Shown here one piece after another: positions 26,401 through 37,974 of a stretch of DNA of 64,000 nucleotides. Below the pieces are notes generated by a model. The model made no database searches and was not told the origin of the DNA. It saw only the letters and a program-made list of their open reading frames with translations. This DNA comes from Ctena decussata (Eukaryota; Mollusca; Bivalvia; Lucinida; Lucinidae): the NCBI GenBank assembly GCA_963989385.1, contig OZ022501.1, positions 21,476,102 through 21,540,101 of the forward strand, in the 5' to 3' direction. The translations under genes and the position numbers were made by a program. The number at the start of each line of letters is the position of its first letter. The first letter of the stretch is position 1.

Positions 26401-26909
26401 ACCATTTTAACGAAGTACATTACAGCCTCATTTATAATAAAAGGTACAGCCTCATTATAACTCAAAAGTTGCTTATAAAGCCATATGGGATAAATAGCTA
26501 CCATTCTGATTAAATCATGAAGGACTGCAAGGCAGAATTGCTTATATTCCTTCCGACGTTTGTTCTTTTCTGTTTCGATTCTCATAGCGACATTCTCCAA
26601 GTGACTCAGCGGTACGTAACCCTAGCTGCCTTCTGACATTTGTCTGAAAATTAATGCTATTAAATTTATTCTCTTTAAAACAATGTGCTCTATGCACCCT
26701 TTAACATAATAATGAGACCTTCGAGTGCATAAATTTTCGGCAATCATAAAACCTTGTTTGGATAGAAACAGGTGAGCAAGAGATAGGTCTGAACTGTCTG
26801 CCATTCTGCAACCTATGATAACACCCCTGGTTAACTGTATATACAACTGCTGTTACAAACGAAAAAGAGCTGTTACGAAACGAAAAAGAGTAATAGTTAC
26901 CAAATAAAA

Positions 26910-28965
26910 GGCCATCGGCCAAGTGTCACCCGACGTTTGAAATGTGTCACAAACTTCAGCCCTTTATTCTGTTTCAGAGTAAATGTACGGCCAAAAACAG
27001 AAAATATATACAGTCATTTGACCTATTCCGACGCACGTTTTAGTTGACTGTGCGCTACAGTCTAAATACGCTGTCATTTTTAAATTTATTTGTGTCAGTA
27101 AATAAATAAAAGCCTCTTGTTTAAGGCACTTTGTTTGGGTCTATTTTATCTGACGACAACCAGACGCTGTCTTTTATCCTATTTCGACGCACCTTCTTTT
27201 ATTCCGGTGGATCTGTAATTTTTTTTACAATACATCGAAAGAACCATCGAGGGGTGCCTCAAAAGTAAACTGTCGGATTATTACTAGCTCGATGAAACAT
27301 GATTTTATGCAAACAAATGTTTATTTGACATAATTGATTATTTAAAACATCTGATGATGCACACGGCTTTACTGAAAAATTATTTCGGTGATTCAGTGCC
27401 CGAAGTACAATGTTTGATATTTTTATCCAGGATTCTATGATAAATGACAATTCAAAATAAAGTCTTATGGAGTTTTACTTACATATTCAAATTGCATGAC
27501 GAGAATGCAGCACTAATATGGATTTTAGAACTCAGAGACATTCCCTAAATATACTATCCGCCGGAATAGGCTAAATGAGCTAATAAATTAAAATTTCAAT
27601 AAACCTAAGTAACTGATTTTATTTCATTTTGATATTTATCGGTGTAGATAGCTAATAAAATGAGCAATCGACAGACATATAGGTTTACGACATATTTGTT
27701 TACACAAATATTGTCCTACCCTATTTTCACAGTTGGCCTGAAAACATCTGTCATTTTTCTTGTTAAATATACATTACCAGCCACTTTTAAACTCAGTTTT
27801 CCATATCTTTGATTGATAAATGAGATCCTTACTATATGTGGGTTTGACAAATGAATATTGGAAGTAATTACCTAAAAATCATTTAGTTTCTAGCTTGTTT
27901 CGTTGCAGAGAAAGAAACAGGATACACCGGAATAGGTGAATCCACCGGAATAGGTCAAATGAGTGTATATTACAGAACCTGGTAAGTAAATGATAACTGA
28001 ACATATGCAAAGACATAAACCCAATTACTGGGCCTCTTTATAATATACTTAAGTTCAGAACGGGGCATATATGTGTAAAATCAGGTTAATGAAACTATAG
28101 GCCCTTACAAAATGACCAAAACATCAAGACTGTATACCCAGTTACAAAAAAAACAAGAGCCATAATCCTGCTTATATGAATCTGATGAAAAATGAACAAT
28201 GCATTTATGAAAATTCAGCCCATTAATATGAATAGTTCTGGAGTTATCCCTTTACCTTTAAGTGAATGTCTATTATCTATGAAAGGGGAATAACTATGTC
28301 ACTTATAATTTAGCACATCCTAACAATAATCAGAATACTCAATTTACCAAATGCTAATAGCATACCAAATTTCAGCTCTCTCGGTCAAACGGTTCAAAAG
28401 TTGGAAAAATATAAAAAACCGACAAAGGGCCATAACTTTGTGAAAAATAGGACAATTGAAATTCCAAAATCACATGCACATCTTCAGATCATGATGAAAC
28501 ATTCTGCACAATTTCAAGTCAATCTGATACAAGATGTTGCAGGAGTTGCGGGGACAAGGTCTAAGTCAGCAAGGGCCGTAACTCCATTAAAAATGGCCGA
28601 AACAAAAATAAAAAACCACATGCACATCTTCATATCGTAAGAATACAATCTGTAAAATTTCAGATCAATCCGATGAAAGATGTAGGAGGAGTTGCGGGGA
28701 CAAGATTTCGGAAGGTCTGAGTCAGCAAGGGCTGTAACTCCATCAAAAATGGCCGAAACAAAAATCGAAAACCACATGCACATCTTCATATCATAAGAAT
28801 ACTATCTGTAAAATTTCAAAACTATCCGATGAAAAACGTAGGAGGATTGCGGGGACAAGATTTCGGACGGACGGACGGACGGACGGAGGTACGGACCCAC
28901 ACACGGACGGACGAGGGTCATTTCTATAGTCCCCCTCCGCCTACGTCGGGTGACAACAACCTGAT
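26910..28965 (-). mobile_element. Helentron/pearl-like element (gtcacccgacg ends) with ACGG microsatellite, nested
   Basis: Left (3') end: hairpin ggccatcggcc then gtgtcacccgacg; right (5') end cgtcgggtgac. A (ggac)n run lies at 28866-28913. Core units around 28400-28860 share aggagttgcggggacaag, ctaagtcagcaagggc and cacatgcacatcttcatatc. A third element (27010-27968) is inside. Confidence 0.8.
27010..27968. mobile_element. TIR element with tcatttgacctattccg ends
   Basis: tcatttgacctattccgacg near 27014 and the inverse (ccggaataggtcaaatgagt) near 27965; extra internal copies of ctatttcgacgcac and ccggaatagg. About 950 bp, no protein recognised. Confidence 0.65.
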
Positions 28966-29740
28966 GACCAGGACGTTTGGTACCAATGACTTTTTCGTTT
29001 TGTAGTAGCTCTTTTTCCTTTCATAACAGCCTTGAAAACATAGTTAACCAGGTGTGGATATAGCATCCAAAGAAAGACTTTGAACTGTTAGTATGGAATT
29101 GGAAACGTGCACCATGATCCAGCAGAATAAAGGCTATGGTAAGACATACCAAAGTACAGCATGAACCAAACCAATTTGTTCATTAGCTCAGTCTGATTAA
29201 TTTCTATTAAACTAAAGGTGAGTCAGTCACTAAGTTGGCTGCACAGGTTATTCTTTGCATGACTACTGGACCTACTTCACTTGCCATACCCAGCTTCAAA
29301 GAGGAGTCCAATTCATTTAAGATACTTGTGGGTAGAAGTCCCACTAAAAAGGTGTACATGTATGGTCTAATATGCTGTCAGACCACGTATTACTAAATGT
29401 GTCTGGACTGTCCAAACGGGTTTTAAGCTCTCTACCATCTGAATCTATTTTCGACAAAAGTATTTCTGATCCAAATGACAAACCATAAACATTCAATTAT
29501 ACAACAGACTGACCCTCAACAGTCATAAGTCAACAACAGTCCATTTTATGAATACAATTTTTTAACATTCCATGCAAGCTCAGTGTGAGGACCAGCATGA
29601 ACCATATAAAAGGTCATCTTAAATTGGTCATGCTGACAGAATTTTTTTTTTAAATGGACTGATGCCGACCATCTCACATCCAATTGTGCCTGGATCTGTC
29701 CACATTCAAATGCATATGGTGTCCTGATTTGGTCACTGCA

Positions 29741-29894
29741 GTGCTCCAGATAAGAAGGGGTAAAGGGGATAACTTTCCTTATTCAGCCATAAAAACATAC
29801 ATTGTGACCCACCATTAGAACCGTCTCAGCTGTTGAGAAATTAGAAAAATTATCTCTAAATTATCCCTCTTACCCCTTCTTATCTGGAGCTCTG
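29741..29894 (+). mobile_element. Fold-back MITE, family B (deleted centre)
   Basis: gtgctccagataagaagggg to ccccttcttatctggagctc; only half of the central hairpin (gacccaccattagaaccgtc) remains. Confidence 0.75.
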
Positions 29895-29919
29895 CAGCTG
29901 GGTTGACTTATTTGGCTAT

Positions 29920-30920
29920 TAAAGGTGTATGGATACAACTCCGTTTTTACAAGGCAGAAAACTTGGAACTACATACATGTATTTGCACTCTGGAAAGTGA
30001 ATCTCTTCTCCAATGGAGGCTGCTCTTCAAGGGAAGAATTTACTCTTGACAGCAAATTCTTAATCTGCTCTTAGATTCACATTCTTCCCTTTAAAAGTAG
30101 TCCCGTTAGAAGCCAGGCATGTATTTCGAGATAGTTATCTCACAGGAAAATATATCAAACCACCTTAAGCTGTAAACCTTTCTGTAAAGCTCTATTAGAC
30201 CTTCAAATACAATGAAACTGTTACATACAATATAAAATCATTTGTAGCACACTATAAAGAAAATATCTACACAAATATCTTGTACATAACAAGATGACTA
30301 TAACCTATGCCACAGGACTAGGTGTCATACGACATGAGCCAACAGTGGAGACTAATCATCCTGCACATAGTATTCCATGTTCACATACAGCATCTACCTT
30401 ATTCCTCTATAAGATGGGGGGTGTTTCCCTCCCAAAACAATCCCGAAAACCTAGTTCCATCTTATCAGATGGATCTAGATTTTTGGGACTTTTTTGAAAT
30501 GGAATACCAATCTTGTTGCAAAATTATGCACGACTGATTTACATAATTTACATACCTGGGGTCATTATGGAGGGGAGCTCCCAGACTTAAAGTCGACCAA
30601 ATACGGAATAGCTCTTCAAAAATCATTACAGAGAAACCATTGCGTGCAAATGTACAGGTTGATCTGTTTCTTGGCAGTAAGCAAATACCATATGCCACCT
30701 TTCCTATGCCTGCTCAAAGAGACATCTATCAATGAAAACATTCACGCATGAGACAAACAATGGTAGTAAGTGAATAGGTGAATCATTGCAAATGATGAGT
30801 GATGTATGTGAATACAATAAAACAATGAAAATGGCTATTGGATGAGTGCAAATAAAATGCCCAATTAATGAGTTTCCGAACTAACAATAGAATTCGGTCT
30901 GCTTTGACATTCACAGACAA
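29920..30920. other. Intergenic, little recognisable
   Basis: Contains a degenerate family F inverted repeat (about 29985-30110) and a ctatctagat-type hairpin (30405-30500, atcttatcagatggatctag). No coding signal or splice-supported exon seen. Confidence 0.4.
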
Positions 30921-30962
30921 CCTGGCTGAACTTAAAAGAACTCCCAAAAGAAGAGTATTAAT

Positions 30963-31165
30963 CAGAGCTCTAGATAAGAGGGAGTACTTGGTGATAATAA
31001 GGGATAATTTTTGTTAATTTTGCATATAACCATATGTTGTGACCCCTCATCTGAACCCTCTCAATGAGAGGGTTCAGATGAGGGGTCACAATATATGGTT
31101 TTGATGAGAAATGAAAATAATTATCCCTCAATTATCATCAAATACCCCTCTTATCTAGAGCTCTG
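30963..31165 (+). mobile_element. Fold-back MITE, family B
   Basis: cagagctctagataagaggg mirrored at the far end; inner arms tgtgacccctcatctgaacc around tctcaatgaga. Near-complete self-complementarity over 200 bp. Confidence 0.88.
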
Positions 31166-31194
31166 GACTATTTAGAAGTAATTTAATGATAATT

Positions 31195-31460
31195 TTCTTC
31201 TCTTCTGGCCTGATTAGAACAACCAGATTCCTTTTTGCTTCCCTGGAGAATGCAGCCCTTCCAAAATCGGATCAACTCTTAAAGGAAAGGTCCTGCACCT
31301 ATGAGAAAGAACTTGCTCCTTAGAGGAAATTTTTTCCTTTAAAGATTGACTGACCTCTGCTACTAAGGAGCAAACCTTTTACATTTCCTCCTAGACAGCA
31401 AATTCTTTCAGTTTAGGATCTGACCTCTTTCCTTTAATAGTGGACCCCAACTGAGAAGGC
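31195..31460. repeat. Family F inverted-repeat MITE (diverged)
   Basis: cttttt(g)cttccctggaga, ggatcaactcttaaaggaaa, then caaattctttcagtttagga and aactgagaaggcaaa. 31460-32000 shows nothing further. Confidence 0.45.
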
Positions 31461-32004
31461 AAAAGAGAAAATGGTAGAGTTTCTTCAACTGAAAGTGAAC
31501 ATATTCACCGTAATATTGAAAGGGGTTTAAAATATTGCAGCCATTACCGCATATAGGGAGCTCTCTTTAGGTTTCTGCATGTCACCAGTGCTCTGCTGCA
31601 CCTTATCTGGTTTCTATTTCACTTCAGACAACTTTTCTTCTGTCTAAACTGCTGTTTCAACAACAATGTCAACAATACTATAAGCATATTTCTCTTTCTT
31701 GATAAATACAAAGCTGAAAGACTAGTATATAAAGTAGTAACAATCTATATTAAAATAATTCCCAAGCAGTACAACTTTCATTTACAGTGGTTACTCTGTG
31801 TGTATGTCTCTCTGATATGTAGCCCCTGGGTGACATTCATGCCATGAAAACCTTACACCTCGGTGTCTTTATATTGGACAAGAAATGAAAATAGGATATA
31901 CATTCACTGTGTCATGTGTCAAAAAAGTATGAGCTATGTTGGAAGTTGCAATCAGCATATATTCTTGATGCATAACTAGTTTATACAATGATGAGCTTAC
32001 TGTG

Positions 32005-32251
32005 TATGAGCTGCGACACAACAAAAGCAACAAAGTGGCATGTGTGCCCAGCAAAGACTCAGGTAAGCCTTTCCCTCCCCTAATATCTGATCAGTGTCTT
32101 CTTTGTCGGCAAAAAGATAGCTTAGACGCTTAGCTACCCTTTGAGCACACAGCCAAGACTCTGATCAGACTGGGCGGATGCCCAGGCTGATCTGAGTCTT
32201 TGCTGTCCGCACATACCAATTTATTGGTTTTGTCGTGTTGCCACTCATATC
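32005..32251 (+). mobile_element. Fold-back MITE, family A
   Basis: atgagctgcgacacaacaaa then gcaacaaagtggcatgtgtg; far end ttattggttttgtcgtgttg then ccactcat. Confidence 0.8.
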
Positions 32252-32274
32252 CGGAAATGTTCACCACATCTGTA

Positions 32275-32830
32275 ATAGATTTAAGGTGAATGGGCATACT
32301 TTCAGGGAGGCAACTCTGTGATTTATTTTCATTTTTGCCTCCCTTCTCAATGGTGGTTAACTCGTAAAGGAAAGAATTTGCTCCTGAGAAGCAAATTCTT
32401 TCCTTTATGAGTAGACCCCCATTTGGAAGGGCTACAGCTAAAGAAAAGAATTCGCTCCTGAGGAACAAACTGGAACAAACTCTTTCCTTTAAGAGTAGAC
32501 CATAACTCGAGGGTACATCTTTAATGGAAGCAAACAGGAAGTCACAACAGTTGTCCCCCCTTGCAAAAATGGAGATAAAAACTTGGTGGTGTACCTATAC
32601 ACCTTAAGGTGTTTGGCCCATTTTTTCACACCTTTTTTACAAAGGGGAATGACTTGTGTGACTTCCAGTTTGCCTGGATGATGAAGCCTACTAAAATGGT
32701 GTCTACTCTTTAAGAATTTGCTCCCACAGGAGCAAATTCTTTCCTTTAAGAGTTGACCCCAATTTAGAAGGGCGGCAAAGTGAAAAGGATAGAGTTGCTC
32801 CCCCTGAAAATGTACCCAATCACCTTATTA
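32275..32830. repeat. Two family F inverted-repeat MITEs in series
   Basis: Hairpins aaggaaagaatttgctcctg/agaagcaaattctttccttt near 32365-32410 and taagaatttgctccca/ggagcaaattctttcct near 32712-32748, each flanked by tagacccc(c)a and gaagggc(g/t)a blocks. Confidence 0.7.
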
Positions 32831-33089
32831 GGCTTAATACTAATTTATGAAAAGCATTCACAGACATTTCCCAGCTAAAAGCATCTTATCTAGTGCTCAG
32901 ACTCTGGATATGGACTGATTCTTGCTGTAATATTTTTCATATGGCAACTACTCAATCAGCTGACTGAGTTTACTGTAACCGGACAGACATAGAATGCCTT
33001 GGATTTCTATTGTCACTTCAAACGAGCATATTTACATCACTTTTCCCCATTTACAAAATCTGATGTATTTATTGCTGATGCTAAATGAA

Positions 33090-33240
33090 AATGGATTTTG
33101 TTGTGATAACTCCGCAATTTAAACGATTTTCATTTCAACATAATATGAGCCGACATGAGGAAAAGAATTCTGTTGTGATATCTCTGCAATTTTAACGATT
33201 TTCATTTCAACATAATATGAGCTGACATGAGGAAAAGAAC
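33090..33240 (+). repeat. 72-bp tandem duplication
   Basis: cgattttcatttcaacataa then tatgag(c)cgacatgaggaa occurs at 33124 and 33196, with ttgttgtgata preceding each copy. Two diverged copies. Confidence 0.85.
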
Positions 33241-33448
33241 AATTCAAACAGCAAAGACCCATATCAGCCTGTGCTGTGTCACATAAGCCTATTACTTCCT
33301 CGTTGTCCAAATAAGAATGCTTTATCTATACGGGTCAGCTCCACAGGCATGCCTGAGTCTCATCTGTTCATATATATGTATAATACTATGCACACACCTA
33401 ATTTACAATAGTCCCTCCGTATTGGCCGAAAGATTAACACTGACTAAT

Positions 33449-36400
33449 ACTAGAGCATGTGAGCAGGGGCTCACGTATACCCCCGGCCAGCACCACCGCC
33501 TAAAAGAAACACTGCCACACTTAATACTAAACTTTAAAACAAATGATAATGAATGATAAGCAGAGAGAGGCTCAGATACTCTCTTACTTGATACAACTAG
33601 TCATACCCAATGTTTGGCCTAAATATCAAAATACTAGCAATAGTGATTCCTAAGACATCTGTGACGAAAATTAAATTGGAAAGAAAGAAAAAATGATCAA
33701 AAGAGGGAATGATATATATATGGAGGCTGATACTCTCTTACACAATACAACTAGTCACACCCAATATTTGTATCAAATTTCAAAATCCTAGCTGTAATGG
33801 TTCCTAAGAAATCTTCGACAGAAATTAAATTGGAGAGAAAGAAAAAAAGAGGGAATGATAAGCAGATAGAGGCTGATGGTCTCTTATATGATACAACTAG
33901 TCATACCCAACTTTGTAACAAATTTCAAAAACCTAGGTCAAGTGGTTCCTGAGAATTCTTTGACAAAAAAAATATAATTGGAGAGGCAGAAAAAATGGAC
34001 AAACAAAGGGAACAATTAGAGAAGGAGGCTGAAGTTCTTTTACACTATACAACTAGTTATACCAAACATTTGTACAAAATTTCAAAATCCTAGCTGTAGT
34101 GGTTCCTGAGAAATCTGTGACAGAAAAAAAGGTTAATTTAATTGGATAGAAAGAAAAAATGGACAAACAAAGGGAATAATAAGCAGAAAGAGGCTGATGT
34201 TTTCATACACATTACAACTAGTCATTACCAAGGTTTGTACTAAATTTCAAATACCCTTACAGTAGTAATTCCTGAAGAATCTCTGACAGAAATTTAATTG
34301 GAGAGAAAGAAAAATGAACAAATGAAGGGAATGATAAGCAGCAGAAGGCCGATTCTCTCTTACATAGTGCAACGAGTCATACTTAACGTTTGTACCAAAT
34401 TTCAAAATTCTAGCTGTAGTGGTTCCTGAGAAATCTTTGACAAAAATTCAATTGGAGAGAAATTGGAGAGAAAGAAAAACTGGACTAACAAAGGGAATGA
34501 CAAGCTGGAGCAGGCTGATACTCTCTTACACAGTACAACTAGTCATACCCAAGGTTTCTACCAAATTTCAGATACCCTTCCTGTAGAAGTTTTTGAGATA
34601 TCTTTGACAGAAAATTAATTGGAGAGAAAGAAAAAATGGACAAATAAAGGGAATGATAAGCAGCAGGAGGCTGATTCTCTCTTACACCATACAACGAGTC
34701 ATACTCAATGTTTGTACCAAATTTCAAAATTCTAGCTGTATTGGTTCCTGAGAAATCTTTGACAAAAATTCAATTGGAGAGAAATTGGAGAGAAAGAAAA
34801 ACTGGACAAACAAAGGGAATGATAAGCTGGATCAGGCCTATTCTCTCTTACACGGTACAACTAGTCATACCAAAAGTTTCTAGCAAATTTCAGATACCCT
34901 TACTGTAGAAGTTTTTGAGGTATCTTTAACAGAAAATTAATTGGAGAGAAAGAAAAAATGGATAAATAAAGGGAATGATAAGCATCAGGAGGCTGATTCT
35001 CTCTTACACAGTACAACTAGTCATACCCAACGTTTGTACCAAATTTCAAAATCCTAGCTGTAGTGGTTCCTGAGAAATCTGTGACAGAAAAAAATGTTAA
35101 CATACACACAAACATATTAACGGAAAAACCAAAAACTATATACCCCCTATATACTTCATATAGGCTGATGTTTTCATACACATTACAACTAGTCATTACC
35201 AAGGTTTGTACTAAATTTCAAATACCCTTACAGTAGTAATTCCTGAGAAATCTCTGACAGAAATTTAATTGGAGAGAAAGAAAAATGAACAAATGAAGGG
35301 AATGATAAGCAGCAGAAGGCCGATTCTCTCTTACATAGTGCAACGAGTCATACTTAACGTTTGTACCAAATTTCAAAATTCTAGCTGTAGTGGTTCCTGA
35401 GAAATCTTTGACAAAAATTCAATTGGAGAGAAATTGGAGAGAAAGAAAAACTGGACTAACAAAGGGAATGACAAGCTGGAGCAGGCTGATACTCTCTTAC
35501 ACAGTACAACTAGTCATACCCAAGGTTTCTACCAAATTTCAGATACCCTTCCTGTAGAAGTTTTTGAGATATCTTTGACAGAAAATTAATTGGAGAGAAA
35601 GAAAAAATGGACAAATAAAGGGAATGATACACAGCAGAAGGCTGATTCTCTCTTACACCGTACAACGAGTCATACTCAATGTTTGTACCAGATTTCAAAA
35701 TTCTAGCTGTATTGGTTCCTGAGAAATCTTTGACAAAAATTCAATTGGAGAGAAATTGGAGAGAAAGAAAAACTGGACAAACAAAGGGAATGATAAGTTG
35801 GATCAGGCCTATTCTCTCTTACACGGTACAACTAGTCATACCAAACGTTTCTAGCAAATTTCAGATACCCTTACTGTAGAAGTTTTTGAGGTATCTTTGA
35901 CAGAAAATTAATTGGAGAGAAAGAAAAAATGGATAAATAAAGGGAATGATAAGCATCAGGAGGCTGATTCTCTCTTACACAGTACAACTAGTCATACCCA
36001 ACGTTTGTACCAAATTTCAAAATCCTAGTTGTAGTGGTTCCTGAGAAATCTGTGACAGAAAAAAATGTTAACATACACACAAACATATTAACGGAAAAAC
36101 CAAAAACTATATACCCCCTATATACTTCGTATAGGCTGATGTTTTCATACACATTACAACTAGTCATTACCAAGGTTTGTACTAAATTTCAAATACCCTT
36201 ACAGTAGTAATTCCTGAGAAATCTCTGACAGAAATTTAATTGGAGAGAAAGAAAAATGAACAAATGAAGGGAATGATAAGCAGCAGAAGGCCGATTCTCT
36301 CTTACATAGTGCAACGAGTCATACTTAACGTTTGTACCAAATTTCAAAATTCTAGCTGTAGTGGTTCCTGAGAAATCTTTGACAAAAATTCAATTGGAGA

Positions 36401-37113
36401 GAAATTGGAGAGAAAGAAAAACTGGACTAACAAAGGGAATGACAAGCTGGAGCAGGCTGATACTCTCTTACACAGTACAACTAGTCATACCCAAGGTTTC
36501 TACCAAATTTCAGATACCCTTCCTGTAGAAGTTTTTGAGATATCTTTGACAGAAAATTAATTGGAGAGAAAGAAAAAATGGACAAATAAAGGGAATGATA
36601 CACAGCAGAAGGCTGATTCTCTCTTACACCGTACAACGAGTCATACTCAATGTTTGTACCAGATTTCAAAATTCTAGCTGTATTGGTTCCTGAGAAATCT
36701 TTGACAAAAATTCAATTGGAGAGAAATTGGAGAGAAAGAAAAACTGGACAAACAAAGGGAATGATAAGTTGGATCAGGCCTATTCTCTCTTACACGGTAC
36801 AACTAGTCATACCAAACGTTTCTAGCAAATTTCAGATACCCTTACTGTAGAAGTTTTTGAGGTATCTTTGACAGAAAATTAATTGGAGAGAAAGAAAAAA
36901 TGGATAAATAAAGGGAATGATAAGCATCAGGAGGCTGATTCTCTCTTACACAGTACAACTAGTCATACCCAACGTTTGTACCAAATTTCAAAATCCTAGC
37001 TGTAGTGGTTCCTGAGAAATCTGTGACAGAAAAAAATGTTAACATACACACAAACATATTAACGGAAAAACCAAAAACTATATACCCCCTATATACTTCG
37101 TATACCGGGGGTA
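33449..37113 (-). mobile_element. Helentron/pearl-like element (atacccc family) with ~160-bp tandem core and a 971-bp higher-order triplication
   Basis: Left (3') end: ctagagcatgtgagcagggg with hairpin gtgagc/gctcac and tatacccccggcc. Right (5') end: tataccccctatatacttcg then tataccgggggtata. Core: ~160-bp units with gtacaactagtcatacc, caaatttcaaaatcctagct and tggttcctgagaaatct. Blocks starting aggctgatgttttcatac at 34191, 35162 and 36133 repeat with a 971-bp period. Confidence 0.88.
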
Positions 37114-37299
37114 TAATAATGAAAATAGTCGGTTGAGTCCATTTCTGCTCCTCAAGCCTTCATAATATTTCATCCTCATCATTTTTTTTTCAATCTTTAT
37201 TCCATCAACCTTAAATGACTGAAATACAGTTGAAAGGGTCATTAAACCCCAAATTATCTATCTGACCAGCTATCCCTCTATCTAACCTACAATAGAAAT

Positions 37300-37745
37300 C
37301 AGAGCTGCAGGTAAGGAAGAAATTTCATGATAATTCTGAGATAACTTCAGTTCTTTCTGCATAAAATATATACTGAATAGAAAAAGATATGTTACATCAA
37401 CTTCCAAATTATTTTTTCCCAGAAACACGTCATGAAAATTTCAAAATTTAACCAAGGCTAAAATCTTGCCAAGTTTTCTCTACATATACCAACAGATGCA
37501 TATACACTAACGAACAGTTTTTTAAAGTTTATTTTATATTCTTATTCTTTGTATCCCATGAAATTGAGAATTTTATGTGTTAATGCATGTAATGTTTCTT
37601 TTTTTTGTTCAGTATATTTTGTGGCTCCTCATTAGAACCGCCTCTTGAGGTGGTTCCAATGAGGGACCACAAAATATATCTTTATGAAGAAGACAGGAAA
37701 ATTATCCAGACAATATCATCAAAGACCCTCCATATCTGTAGTCCT
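37300..37745. repeat. Degenerate family B fold-back in YTHDC1 3' region
   Basis: Hairpin tttgtggctcctcattagaa/tccaatgagggaccacaaaa around cctcttgaggtgg at 37617-37675, with weak cagagctgcag and catatctgtag outer ends. Confidence 0.5.
37528..37533 (-). promoter_or_regulatory. Candidate poly(A) hexamer for YTHDC1
   Basis: AATAAA on the minus strand, about 262 nt beyond the YTHDC1 stop codon. Another lies at 37196-37201. Neither is confirmed by transcript data. Confidence 0.3.
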
Positions 37746-37794
37746 GGCTATGACAAGCTATGAACATGCTAAAATGAGATTGCTGGGGCTGTCA

Positions 37795-37974
37795 TCATCT
37801 CCGACTCTCCCGATGACTTCTACTACTGCTGCTACTGCTATGATGATGGCGTTCTCGTTCCCGCATTTCTCGCTCCCGGTCTCTGTCTCGATCACGCTCG
37901 CGACTCCTGTCTCTGTGCTCCCTGCTTCGTGACCCTGTGGTGCGTCGTAGGAAGTCCTCTACATCCCGATCATA
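37795..37974 (-). CDS. YTHDC1: YTHDC1 terminal exon: YDRDVEDFLRRT plus RE/RD/RS tail
   Basis: 180 nt including TGA. Encodes YDRDVEDFLRRT, then a charged tail of RE, RD and ER repeats, an HHH-Ser6 run and SHRESRR at the end (59 residues). Acceptor cttacag. Matches the vertebrate YTHDC1 C-terminus in motif and composition. Confidence 0.9.
   Translation of the reverse strand, partial: YDRDVEDFLRRTTGSRSREHRDRSRERDRDRDREREMRERERHHHSSSSSSRSHRESRR

Larger units (their letters stand above)
26819..29057 (+). mobile_element. Fold-back MITE, family H, split at its apex by a nested insertion
   Basis: Left half 26819-26909 (cacccctggttaactgtata ... tagttaccaaa), right half from about 28966 (cctgatgaccaggacgtttg ... 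agttaaccaggtgtg). Joining the halves gives the same layout as the intact copy at 26210-26400. Confidence 0.85.

Noticed and set aside
34539..36850. Repeated 62- and 66-residue open frames
   Set aside because: Explained by the 971-bp triplication of a non-coding array; identical copies reflect recent duplication, not selection on protein.
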